In this document: positions 43,676-53,713 of the stretch, in pieces
How the letters are laid out: every line of letters begins with the position of its first letter
Position numbering within the stretch: the first letter of the stretch is position 1
Translations under genes and position numbers: made by a program
Notes under the pieces: model-generated
Databases searched by the model: none
Told to the model about the DNA's origin: nothing
Seen by the model: the letters and a program-made list of their open reading frames with translations, nothing else
NCBI RefSeq assembly: GCF_900090195.1
Contig: NZ_LT607803.1
Coordinates: 4,304,229-4,368,228 of the forward strand
DNA: 64,000 nt
Reading direction: 5' to 3'
From: Variovorax sp. HW608
GTDB lineage: Bacteria; Pseudomonadota; Gammaproteobacteria; Burkholderiales; Burkholderiaceae_C

Positions 43676-45388
43676 ATGAGTACATCTCTCAACTACGATG
43701 CCATCGTTATCGGTGCGGGCCACAACGGCTTGGTCTGCGCCAACTATCTCGCACGTGCTGGACTCACGGTTCTGGTCATCGAGGCGAGGGCGGTAATCGG
43801 CGGTGCCTGCACGAGCGAGGAACTCGTGCAGGGCGGCACCTTCTCGTCTTGCTCGTATATCCAGATGATGCTGCGCCAGGAGGTGGTGGATGACCTGGAA
43901 CTGGGCAAGCACGGCCTTGTTTCGGTCGCGCCGCGCATGCAGGAGATGGCGCTGTGGGATGACGGCGACCACGTGATGTTCTGGCAGGAGATTGACCGCA
44001 CGCTGCGCTCCATCGAGCGCCACAACAAGGCCGATGGCGCGAACTTCATGCGCTTCGCCACCAGGCTACGGCGCTTCGGTGAACTGACGCATGCGGTGCA
44101 ACTGAGCGACCCGCCTTCTGCCGAGGCGTTGCGCAGGATCTTCTCTGAGGCCGGCGAAGAAAAGCTCTTCGACGAATTCATGATTGCCTCCGCAGAGGAC
44201 CTGCTGAAGGACTACATACAGTCTGATCGGCTGCGCGGTTTCATGATGTTCATGGGACTGGTTTCGACCTGGGGCAGTCCAACGACTAAGGGGACAGCCT
44301 ACGTGTACGGCTATCACGCGCTCGGCGAATTCGAGGGGCAGTTTGGGCGCTACGGCCTGCCCGAGGGCGGCATGGGGATGATCAGCGAGTCGATGGCGAA
44401 CGGCCTGCGCGCGCATGGCGGTGAGATTCGCACCGGCGCGGCGGTCGAGCGGGTGCTGATCGAGGACGGACGTGCCGTTGGCGTGGTTCTCAAGACCGGT
44501 GAGGTAATCCGCGCACCACTGATCGTTTCCAACGCGGACCCGATTCGCTCGCTGGTCGGGCTGCTGCCGGAGGGGGCCTTGCCAGCGCCGATGCGCGAGC
44601 AGGCCAAGGCGATCGATCAGCGCGGGTCTATGGCGCGCATTCACTTGCTAGTCGATGCTTTGCCGGACTACGTCGGCTTCGAGCCGGGCACGACTGGTCC
44701 CCAGCACCAGGGGCTCAACATCCTCGGCCCCACGCCTGCGATGTACGAGAAAGCTTGGGAAGCGCAACGGCGCGGTGGGTTCCCGGACGACTTCGTGATC
44801 GAGGCGCTGATTCCGTCGGTGACTCATCCAGGCCTTGCGCGGCCTGGTACGCACACGCTGTCGCTCGGCGTTCAGCAACTGCCCTTTGAACTCTCGACGG
44901 GCACCTGGGACGATCGGCGGGAAGAGTGGGCGGATCGAGTATTGGAGGCCTACTTCCGTTACGCACCGAATATGCGCCACCACATACTGGGGCGCCACAT
45001 CATTACGCCGCTCGACCTTGAGCGCACGTACCACATCACAGGGGGCAATATCTTCCACGGGTCGATGATCGGCCTGCAGAACCTCTTCGACAACCGCCCG
45101 ATCCACGGGGTCTCGCACTATCGCACCCCGTTGGCGGGCTATTACCTCTGCGGTTCGGGCAGCCACCCGGGCGGTGGCGTGAGTGGTATGCCAGGCCACA
45201 ACGCAGCTGCGCGCATCCTCGCGGATCTGGCGGGACAGACGGACAGCGCCGCTGGCCGCAAGATCGACAAGGCCGAGCCAGGCGTCATCGGCCGGTTGCT
45301 TAACACCGATGTAGGGCAGCGCTTGGGCTATCAGGTGGCGCGATCGCGCATCCTGCGCAGCCTCACCGAGCGTCTCAGCAAGCATTGA
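43676..45388 (+). CDS. NAD(P)/FAD-dependent oxidoreductase, phytoene-desaturase/PYROXD2-like
   Basis: A 570-residue flavoprotein. The dinucleotide-binding motif is YDAIVIGAGHNGLVCANYLA, followed by RAVIGGACTSEEL, and the C-terminal FAD motif is YLCGSGSHPGGGVSGMPGHN. GGNIFHGSMIGLQNLFDNRP and the GQFGRYGLPEGGMGMISESM block are typical of the PYROXD2/CrtI-like branch. The real substrates of this branch are poorly known. In this locus it could oxidise an amine or a C-C bond of an intermediate. ATG 43676 is favoured by CCGGAG; ATG 43652 is the alternative. Confidence 0.85.
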   Translation: MSTSLNYDAIVIGAGHNGLVCANYLARAGLTVLVIEARAVIGGACTSEELVQGGTFSSCSYIQMMLRQEVVDDLELGKHGLVSVAPRMQEMALWDDGDHVMFWQEIDRTLRSIERHNKADGANFMRFATRLRRFGELTHAVQLSDPPSAEALRRIFSEAGEEKLFDEFMIASAEDLLKDYIQSDRLRGFMMFMGLVSTWGSPTTKGTAYVYGYHALGEFEGQFGRYGLPEGGMGMISESMANGLRAHGGEIRTGAAVERVLIEDGRAVGVVLKTGEVIRAPLIVSNADPIRSLVGLLPEGALPAPMREQAKAIDQRGSMARIHLLVDALPDYVGFEPGTTGPQHQGLNILGPTPAMYEKAWEAQRRGGFPDDFVIEALIPSVTHPGLARPGTHTLSLGVQQLPFELSTGTWDDRREEWADRVLEAYFRYAPNMRHHILGRHIITPLDLERTYHITGGNIFHGSMIGLQNLFDNRPIHGVSHYRTPLAGYYLCGSGSHPGGGVSGMPGHNAAARILADLAGQTDSAAGRKIDKAEPGVIGRLLNTDVGQRLGYQVARSRILRSLTERLSKH

Positions 45389-45406
45389 CGAAAGGAACTC
45401 CGTGCC

Positions 45407-45847
45407 ATGAAAACATACACGATGCTCATCTTCTTCTCCGGCAAGGGCGAACCTATCGGCAGTGCGGCCGGATTCGTCAAGTCGCGTGCCACGGGACGGG
45501 TGCTAGCGCTCGACCCGATGCTGCGAATCGATGTTGAAGGATCGTTGCAGGCTCCCGCTGGGGACGCGCGATTCGAAACGGTGGTCATGGTGCAGGACGA
45601 TCGGACCTGGGAATCGGGGCGGGTCGATTTCCCGGGGATCGACAGCCATCTGAATGTTGACACGGTCGTGCCGGGCCGATTCAGCGTCCGCGAGGACGGC
45701 TTGAGTACCGGCTCCATCTCGTGGCGGGTGACCGGCGGAAGCGGGCACTTTGAGGGCGCGACTGGAATTGTGACCGGTAACTTCGTTGGGCATCCGGACG
45801 GCACGTTCACAGATCACCAGTTGTTCAAGCTCGTCCTGCCAGCCTGA
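45407..45847 (+). CDS. Small predicted beta-barrel protein, allene-oxide-cyclase-like pattern
   Basis: A 146-residue protein 18 bases after the flavoprotein gene. It has no signal peptide. Its last third, WRVTGGSGHFEGATGIVTGN with FVGHPDGTFTDHQLFKL, has the GGSGRFEGATG pattern of small eight-strand barrels (allene oxide cyclase/dirigent-like, DUF3224-like). Most of these are uncharacterised; some are lyases, cyclases or isomerases. Its fixed place among catabolic genes suggests an isomerase or binding role. Function unknown. Confidence 0.6.
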   Translation: MKTYTMLIFFSGKGEPIGSAAGFVKSRATGRVLALDPMLRIDVEGSLQAPAGDARFETVVMVQDDRTWESGRVDFPGIDSHLNVDTVVPGRFSVREDGLSTGSISWRVTGGSGHFEGATGIVTGNFVGHPDGTFTDHQLFKLVLPA

Positions 45848-45870
45848 GCATCGTCGCTGCAGTAAACACT

Positions 45871-46959
45871 ATGACCCAAACATTCTGCATCGCATCGATC
45901 GCCGGCGACGGTATCGGGAGGGAGGTGATGCCCGAAGGCCTGCGCGTGGTGCATGCGGCCGCTGCGCGCTTCGGTCTTGAACTCGACTGTCGCACCATCG
46001 ACTGGGCCAGTGCTGACTACTATGCTGCGCACGGCCAAATGATGCCGAACGACTGGAAGGACCAACTCAGGGGCGTCGATGCGGTGTACTTTGGTGCCGT
46101 CGGCTGGCCCGCGACTGTGCCCGACCACGTGTCGCTCTGGGGATCGCTGCTGAAGTTCCGCCGCGAATTCGACCAGTACATCAACTTGCGCCCGGTGCGC
46201 CTTTTTGAGGGCGTGCCTTGCCCCCTGGCCGGCCGCAAGGCAGGCGACATCGACTACCTCGTGGTGCGTGAGAACACCGAGGGCGAGTACACCTCGCTCG
46301 GAGGTGTGATGTACGAGGGCACCGAGCGCGAGATCGTGATTCAGGAGTCGGTCTTCTCGCGCCACGGCGCCGATCGCGTTCTGAGGTACGCCTACGAGAC
46401 CGCCCGCGGGCGCAAGCGCAAGCACCTGACGCTGGCCACTAAGAGTAATGGCATCGCAATCAGCATGCCTTGGTGGGACAAACGCGCAGATGCCGTTGGC
46501 CTCGACTATCCTGAGGTAACGCTCGACAAGCAGCATATCGACATCTTGTCGGCGCGTTTTGTGCTCCAACCTACGCGCTTTGACGTGGTGGTGGCGAGCA
46601 ACCTGTTCGGCGACATCCTCTCCGACCTCGGGCCTGCGACCACTGGAACCATAGGCCTCGCGCCCTCGGCCAACCTCAATCCAGAACGCAGGTTCCCGTC
46701 GTTGTTTGAGCCCGTGCACGGCTCGGCGCCCGATATTTACGGGCAGAACATCGCCAATCCGATCGCAATGATCTGGTCCGGCGCGCTGATGCTGGACTTC
46801 CTCACGCAAGGCCAAGGTGCGGGCTGCGCCGCGCACGACGCGATCCTCGATGCCGTCGAGACGGTGCTACGCGATGGCCCGCGCACGCGCGATCTCGGCG
46901 GCACGGCTTCGACCACCGAGGTGGGCTTGGCCATCGCCGAGCGGGTCACTGCTGCCTGA
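45871..46959 (+). CDS. Tartrate/D-malate dehydrogenase, isocitrate/isopropylmalate dehydrogenase family
   Basis: A 362-residue protein. IASIAGDGIGREVMPEGLRV is the family N-terminus, the substrate loop is LRPVRLFEGVPCPLAGRKAG, and VVRENTEGEYTSLGGVMYEG, LATKSNGIAISMPWWD, ASNLFGDILSDLGPATTGTI and EPVHGSAPDIYGQNIANP are the metal and NAD sites. The SNLFGDIL.DL motif and length match tartrate dehydrogenase/DmlA rather than isocitrate dehydrogenase. It oxidatively decarboxylates 2-hydroxy acids such as D-malate. It probably handles a C4 or hydroxyacid product of this locus. Confidence 0.88.
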   Translation: MTQTFCIASIAGDGIGREVMPEGLRVVHAAAARFGLELDCRTIDWASADYYAAHGQMMPNDWKDQLRGVDAVYFGAVGWPATVPDHVSLWGSLLKFRREFDQYINLRPVRLFEGVPCPLAGRKAGDIDYLVVRENTEGEYTSLGGVMYEGTEREIVIQESVFSRHGADRVLRYAYETARGRKRKHLTLATKSNGIAISMPWWDKRADAVGLDYPEVTLDKQHIDILSARFVLQPTRFDVVVASNLFGDILSDLGPATTGTIGLAPSANLNPERRFPSLFEPVHGSAPDIYGQNIANPIAMIWSGALMLDFLTQGQGAGCAAHDAILDAVETVLRDGPRTRDLGGTASTTEVGLAIAERVTAA

Positions 46960-46970
46960 AAAGCCCCTAC

Positions 46971-48455
46971 ATGACAAATACCATGACACTGTCCATTGAG
47001 TGCCAGGACCTGATGCCTGGACGCCAGCTGATCGGCGCCGAATGGCGCGAGGCGAGCGATGCGCGCCGCTTCGACGTAACCGACCCCGCCACAGACACCG
47101 TGTTCGCGAGCGTGCCGGACGGCAGTGCGGCCGATGCGCGCGCGGCTGTCGATGCCGCGCATGCAGCCTTCACCATCTGGCGCGCTGTGCCCGCGAAGCA
47201 GCGGGCACAGATCATCAAGCGCTGGAACGACCTGGTGATGGCCAACCAAGAAGACCTCGGTCGGTTGATCTCGCGCGAGCAGGGAAAACCGCTGGCCGAG
47301 GGGCGCGGCGAGGTCGCCTATGCGGCCAGCTACATCGAGTGGTTCGCCGAGGAGGCCACGCGCGCCAACGGCGACGTCATCCCCGCCCCGGTGACGGGCC
47401 GGCGCATGCTTGCACTGAAGGAGCCCGTGGGTGTGGTCGCGGCGATCACGCCTTGGAACTTTCCGGCGGCGATGATCGCTCGCAAAATCGCTCCCGCGCT
47501 CGCGGCGGGGTGCACGGTGGTGTGCAAGCCTGCGGAGGATACTCCGCTGACATCGCTGGCTTTGGTCAAGCTTGCGCAGCGGGCTGGCGTACCGCCCGGC
47601 GTGATCAACATTGTGACTGCCTCGCGCGAGCGAACGCCAGAGGTGGTGGACGTTTGGCTCGATGACGCGCGCGTTCGCAAGATCAGCTTCACTGGGTCGA
47701 CACCCGTGGGCCAGCACTTGGCGCGCCGTTCGGCAGATACGCTCAAGAAGCTCTCTCTCGAGCTTGGCGGAAATGCACCCTTCATTATTTTTGAGGATGC
47801 GGATATTGACGCTGCGGTGGAGGGCCTGATGGCAGCCAAGTTCCGCAATGGCGGCCAGACGTGCGTGTGCCCGAACCGGGTGTTCTTGCATGAGCGTGTG
47901 CATGATGCCTTCACCGATCGGCTGACCGGATACGTCGCCGCGCTCAAGGTGGGGCCCGCGAGCAATCAAAACTCGCAGATAGGCCCGATGATCAACGCGC
48001 GCGCAGCGGAGAAGATCGAGCGCCACGTACAAGATGCAATCGCGAAGGGAGCCAAGGTCCTCACAGGAGGGATTCGTCTCAGCGCGCTTGGCCCGAACTA
48101 CTATGCGCCCACGGTGCTGGTCAACGTCGATTCCACCATGGCTTGTAGCAATGAGGAGACATTCGGGCCGGTAGTGCCGATTACACGTTTCAGCAATGAG
48201 GCCGATGTGATCGCCTTGGCAAATGCCACGCCCTTTGGATTAGCGGCCTACTTTTATTCAAGTGACGTCCGTCGTATCTGGAGGGTTGCTGATGCGCTGG
48301 AGAGTGGAATTGTCGGCATCAACGAGGGCGTGCTTGCGGCCGAAGCCGCTCCTTTCGGTGGGGTGAAGGCCTCTGGCTATGGTCGCGAAGGCTCCGTGCA
48401 TGGTCTCGATGACTACATGCACGTCAAATACTTGTGTCAAGGCCAGCTTCATTGA
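46971..48455 (+). CDS. NAD(P)-dependent succinate-semialdehyde-type dehydrogenase
   Basis: A 494-residue ALDH. ITPWNFPAAMIARKIAPALA, AGCTVVCKPAEDTPLTSLAL, KLSLELGGNAPFIIFEDADI (catalytic Glu) and FRNGGQTCVCPNRVFL (catalytic Cys) are the GabD signature, as is ALESGIVGINEGVLAAEAAP near the end. It would turn succinate or glutarate semialdehyde into a dicarboxylate. Twelve bases after the tartrate-type dehydrogenase. It ends the intact operon; a broken acyl-CoA dehydrogenase follows directly. Confidence 0.92.
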   Translation: MTNTMTLSIECQDLMPGRQLIGAEWREASDARRFDVTDPATDTVFASVPDGSAADARAAVDAAHAAFTIWRAVPAKQRAQIIKRWNDLVMANQEDLGRLISREQGKPLAEGRGEVAYAASYIEWFAEEATRANGDVIPAPVTGRRMLALKEPVGVVAAITPWNFPAAMIARKIAPALAAGCTVVCKPAEDTPLTSLALVKLAQRAGVPPGVINIVTASRERTPEVVDVWLDDARVRKISFTGSTPVGQHLARRSADTLKKLSLELGGNAPFIIFEDADIDAAVEGLMAAKFRNGGQTCVCPNRVFLHERVHDAFTDRLTGYVAALKVGPASNQNSQIGPMINARAAEKIERHVQDAIAKGAKVLTGGIRLSALGPNYYAPTVLVNVDSTMACSNEETFGPVVPITRFSNEADVIALANATPFGLAAYFYSSDVRRIWRVADALESGIVGINEGVLAAEAAPFGGVKASGYGREGSVHGLDDYMHVKYLCQGQLH

Positions 48456-48466
48456 CGAATGCTTAC

Positions 48467-48945
48467 CGCTGGACTTGGACGAATACGTCGTGCCGGCCGC
48501 CGACGTGCTGGGCGAGGCGGATAGGGGCTTTCGCTATGCGCAAGTACGTTTGGCGCCGGGCCCACGACACTGCGCTGGCCTACGCGCACAAGCGCCAAGC
48601 CTTCGGACAGTCGCTGGCCCAACACGAGGGCGTGGGCTTCATGCTGGCCGACAACGATATGGACCTGCACACGGCGCGCCTGCACATATGGCATACCGCC
48701 TGGATGCTGGACCAGGGCGAAAAGTGCAACTTCGAGTCGAGCCGCGCCAAGGTCGTTTGCCCCGAGGCTGAATGGCGCGTGGGGACCACCGCTGCGTGCA
48801 GATCTTGGGCGGGCAGGGAGTGACGGGTGAATCGCCCGTGATGCGCATCTTCACCGACATCCGCGCCCTCCGCATCTACGATGGGCCAGCGAGGTTCATC
48901 GCTGGAGCATGACGCGCAAGTCGGTCCACCTGGCCGAGAAGACCG
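48467..48945 (+). pseudogene. Broken acyl-CoA dehydrogenase
   Basis: Pieces in three frames read LPLDLDEYVVPAADVLGEAD RGFRYAQVRLAP, then AHDTALAYAHKRQAFGQSLA with QHEGVGFMLADNDMDL, then CVQILGGQGVTGESPVMRIF and, after a one-base loss, SEVHRWSM. These are the C-terminal acyl-CoA dehydrogenase domain with its R-AFG, Q-LGGQGV and GPSEVHR motifs. Frameshifts near 48545, 48780 and 48885 and a missing N-terminal half make it non-functional. It suggests that the catabolic operon once included an acyl-CoA oxidation step. Confidence 0.8.
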
Positions 48946-49430
48946 AGGCAACTAGATGGGCGGGCCCGTCATCGCCTAATGACCGGGGCATACACCGGCC
49001 GGACAGCAGACGCGAGGGACGCCCCAAACTGGCCGGTCGCCCTGTACCTAGGTGCGACAGCCAACCTGTGGCCATTCGCTTCTACCAAAACCGCCAAAAG
49101 GAACGGCTGGGTGCAGGCGCTTCTAACGGCGCACTCTGCGTGGTCCCACTGCCAAACCGGCGCCGGACTTCCCGTTCGTGCTCGTGAGCAGGCCCGCGAG
49201 CTTCCACGTGGCCGCGAAGTGCCAAAAGGCGAAGCTGATGCGCACGATCGAGAAGATCCTCGTCGGAGAGGTTTCCAGGCTGGGTCATCATGATGATGCG
49301 ATTTTGCCGTGGTCTTTGCGGTGTGAGTGTGAAGTAAGGCGAACTCGGGAACGGCGGTCGAGCCTGCCGCGGCCACCTGAACTCGTCGAACGACTTACTC
49401 GCCAGACCAAGGTCCTAAGCGATGCACCGT

Positions 49431-49458
49431 GGCGGACGGACCGCCAACGGCGTCCGCC
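49431..49458. terminator. Stem-loop, possible terminator
   Basis: GGCGGACG and CGTCCGCC are perfect 8-base arms with a 12-base loop. No proper T-run follows, only CCGTTTTAC 15 bases later. Could end transcription from the catabolic operon or from the lactate operon. Confidence 0.3.
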
Positions 49459-49588
49459 TCAGTGAGCACTACCGTTTTACTTCTTAGCGCTGCCCGCTCG
49501 GCTGTTGGTTTGGTGCGACGCGTTTTGCCAAAGATTCCGCATCTAGCACCCAGTGTTAGTCGAAAATTCCACAACTTTAGTTAGCTAA

Positions 49589-49624
49589 CGCGCGCGCGCG
49601 CGCGCGGCGGCGGCGAGCGAGCGA
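49589..49624. repeat. Simple repeat (CG)9-(CGG)3-(CGAG)n
   Basis: Nine CG dinucleotides run into three CGG units and nearly three CGAG units, directly after the palindrome GTTAGCTAAC. Alternating CG tracts can form Z-DNA. It sits just past the end of lldD. Confidence 0.85.
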
Positions 49625-49659
49625 ACGCCGCCCCCGGCCACCCCGCCTTGGCCCGGCGC

Positions 49660-50814
49660 TCAGCCCGGAATGGTCCCCGGCAGCAGGATGCTGCGATCCA
49701 CGTTGCGGATGTCGGTGTGGCCGCAAAAGGCCATCGTGACATCGAGTTCCTTGTGGATGATTTCCAGTGCCCTGGTGACGCCCGCCTGGCCCAGGGCGCC
49801 GAGGCCGTAGAGAAAGGCGCGGCCGATCATCGTGCCGCGGGCGCCGAGCGCCAGCGCCTTGAGCACGTCTTGCCCCGAGCGCACGCCGCTGTCGAGCCAG
49901 ACTTCGATGGGTTGCGATCCGATCGCTTCGACGATGGCCGGCAGCGCCTCGATGGTCGAGGGCGCGCCGTCGAGCTGGCGCCCGCCGTGGTTGCTGACGA
50001 TCAGCGCATCGGCGCCGCTGGCGGCCGCAAGGCGCGCATCCTCCGCGTCCATGATGCCCTTGAGGACGAGCTTGCCGCCCCAGCGCTTCTTGATCCGCTC
50101 GACATCCGCCCAGCTCAAGGCGGGATCGAACTGCTCCGCCGTCCATGAACTGAGCGACGACAGGTCACCCACGCCTTTCGCATGGCCCACGATGTTGCCG
50201 AAGGTGCGGCGCCTGGTGCCGAGCATCCCCATGCACCAGCGCGGCTTGGTTGCCAGGTTGATCAGGTTGGCAAGGGTGGGCTTGGGCGGTGCCGACAGGC
50301 CGTTCTTGAGGTCCTTGTGGCGTTGCCCCAGCACCTGCAGGTCCAGGGTGAGCATCAGCGCCGAGCAGCGGGCGGCCTTGGCGCGATCGATCAGCCGGTC
50401 GACGAAGTCCTTGTCGCGCATCACGTAGAGCTGGAACCAGAACGGCGCCGTCGTGTGGGCGGCCACGTCCTCGATCGAGCAGATGCTCATCGTCGAGAGC
50501 GAGAACGGAATGCCGAACTGCTCGGCCGCCCGTGCCGCGAGGATCTCGCCGTCGGCATGCTGCATGCCGGTGAAGCCGGTCGGCGCGATGGCTACCGGCA
50601 TGGCCACGTCCTGCCCGATCATGGTGCTGCGCGTGCTGCGGCCCTCCATGTTGACGGCGACGCGCTGGCGCAGCTTGATCTTCTGGAAGTCGCTCTCGTT
50701 GGCCCGATAGGTGCTCTCGGTCCAGGAGCCGGAGTCGGCATAGTCGTAGAACATGCGCGGGACGCGGCGCTCGGCCAGCACGCGCAGGTCTTCGATGGTG
50801 GTGATGACGGTCAT
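49660..50814 (-). CDS. lldD: FMN-dependent L-lactate dehydrogenase (quinone-linked)
   Basis: A 384-residue alpha-hydroxy-acid oxidase. TIEDLRVLAERRVPRMFYDY is the family N-terminus; PVAIAPTGFTGMQHADGEIL and FWFQLYVMRDKDFVDRLIDR bind FMN, and LIVSNHGGRQLDGAPSTIEA contains the catalytic His and Arg (SNHGGRQ). WLDSGVRSGQDVLKALALGA ends the barrel. It is preceded by GGGAGAC and lies 18 bases after the permease gene, so permease and enzyme form a lactate-utilisation operon. Acts at the inner membrane face. Confidence 0.95.
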   Translation of the reverse strand: MTVITTIEDLRVLAERRVPRMFYDYADSGSWTESTYRANESDFQKIKLRQRVAVNMEGRSTRSTMIGQDVAMPVAIAPTGFTGMQHADGEILAARAAEQFGIPFSLSTMSICSIEDVAAHTTAPFWFQLYVMRDKDFVDRLIDRAKAARCSALMLTLDLQVLGQRHKDLKNGLSAPPKPTLANLINLATKPRWCMGMLGTRRRTFGNIVGHAKGVGDLSSLSSWTAEQFDPALSWADVERIKKRWGGKLVLKGIMDAEDARLAAASGADALIVSNHGGRQLDGAPSTIEALPAIVEAIGSQPIEVWLDSGVRSGQDVLKALALGARGTMIGRAFLYGLGALGQAGVTRALEIIHKELDVTMAFCGHTDIRNVDRSILLPGTIPG

Positions 50815-50832
50815 GGCGGATGTCTCCCGGGT

Positions 50833-52494
<1,662 letters not shown>

Positions 52495-52663
52495 GGCTTG
52501 TCTCCGGTGTCGTTGTTCGGGAGCGCCGCCAGGCCGGGGTGAGGGCGGCCGCGGCAGCGCGAGGCACCGACTGTAGGAACGCCGGTCGAGGGCCGGCGTG
52601 AAAAGCGCTGGGCCGTTGCGTGAAGCTTTTTCAAACGGCGTCAGCGCCGCGTCAAGATCGGTC

Positions 52664-53548
52664 TCAGTCGCGCAATGACTGGCGCAGCCAGTCGACGAAG
52701 GCCGCGCATTCCCAGCGTTCCAGCGTGCCGGGTTTCCAGCACAGGAAGTAGTCGTGCGGCGAACGCACGCTCCTGCGCGACAGGCGCACGAGCCGCCCGC
52801 TGTCGAGCCAGGCCTGGCCGAGCTTGAGCCGCATCAATGCCACGCCGAAACCGGCGACGGCGGCGTCGAGCACCAGGCCGAGGTCGTTGAACTGGTCGCC
52901 TGCGCGAGGCTCCGCCTGCGTGATGTCGCAGGCCCTGAACCAGGTGCGCCAGGGCTCCAGGGGGGTGCGGATCAGCCGTGCGCGCGAGACCGCTTCGGCG
53001 GTCTCGAAGCTGTCGAAAGGGCCGGCTTCGTGCAGGTAGTCCGGGCTGCAGACCGGTGTCACCTCGTCCGACAGCAGGTGCATCGACTCGCGATCCGGAA
53101 AGGGCCCGGTGCCGAACCGCAACTCGATGTCGGACTCTTCGGCCGTGAGGTTCAGCACCGGAATGGCCACCTGCAGGCTCAGCTCGATCTCGGGGTAGGC
53201 GTGGCGAAACAGCGCCAGCCGCGGCAGCAGCAACTGGCGGGAGAAGGTGGGCGTGACCGCCACGCGCAGCCGGACCGTGCCGGACGCGCCGGTCTGGCTG
53301 GGCACTTCCTGCAGCGCTGCCAGCGCCTCGCGAACGCGCGCCAGGTAGGCGGCGCCGTCGGGGCTGAGGCTGAAATCGTTGCGCGCGAAAAGCTTCAGGC
53401 CGAGTTGCGTCTCGAGCTGCCGGATGCGGTGGCTCACCGCGCTGGGCGTCACGCTGAGTTCTTCGGAGGCCAGCGTCACGCTGCGCAGGCGCGACACCGC
53501 CTCGAAGGCAAGGAGGCCTTGGATGGGGGGGATGCGTGGCGGGGGCAT
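52664..53548 (-). CDS. LysR-family regulator (GcvA-like)
   Basis: A 294-residue regulator. PIQGLLAFEAVSRLRSVTLA and SEELSVTPSAVSHRIRQLET form the DNA-binding domain; the effector domain includes RLRVAVTPTFSRQLLLPRLA and ESDIELRFGTGPFPD, the GcvA-type pattern. It is 169 bases upstream of lldP on the same strand, so it may control the lactate operon, although lactate operons in this order usually use GntR or LysR proteins. ATG 53548 is set by homology. A divergent broken MFS gene starts 165 bases away. Confidence 0.9.
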   Translation of the reverse strand: MPPPRIPPIQGLLAFEAVSRLRSVTLASEELSVTPSAVSHRIRQLETQLGLKLFARNDFSLSPDGAAYLARVREALAALQEVPSQTGASGTVRLRVAVTPTFSRQLLLPRLALFRHAYPEIELSLQVAIPVLNLTAEESDIELRFGTGPFPDRESMHLLSDEVTPVCSPDYLHEAGPFDSFETAEAVSRARLIRTPLEPWRTWFRACDITQAEPRAGDQFNDLGLVLDAAVAGFGVALMRLKLGQAWLDSGRLVRLSRRSVRSPHDYFLCWKPGTLERWECAAFVDWLRQSLRD

Positions 53549-53713
53549 GGCAGTCGGAAGCTCGAAGTCCGCATTGTGAAGCCTCGCGCTCGGCCGCTCG
53601 CGCGGATGAATGCGGCCGACGGCGGCGGCGGATGGCCTGCAAACGGATGTCGTTCGGGAGAGGGCATACGATCCTTGATTCACCAGCCGAGGAGCCAGCT
53701 CGCGCATGCCACC

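Larger units (their letters stand above)
48946..49659. other. 714-base stretch without a recognisable gene
   Basis: No frame on either strand shows a family. It contains a stem-loop (49431-49458), a 10-base palindrome GTTAGCTAAC (49580-49589) and a CG-rich simple repeat (49589-49624). AT-richer than the DNA to the right. Reads as a decayed boundary zone between the accessory block and the lactate locus. Confidence 0.4.
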
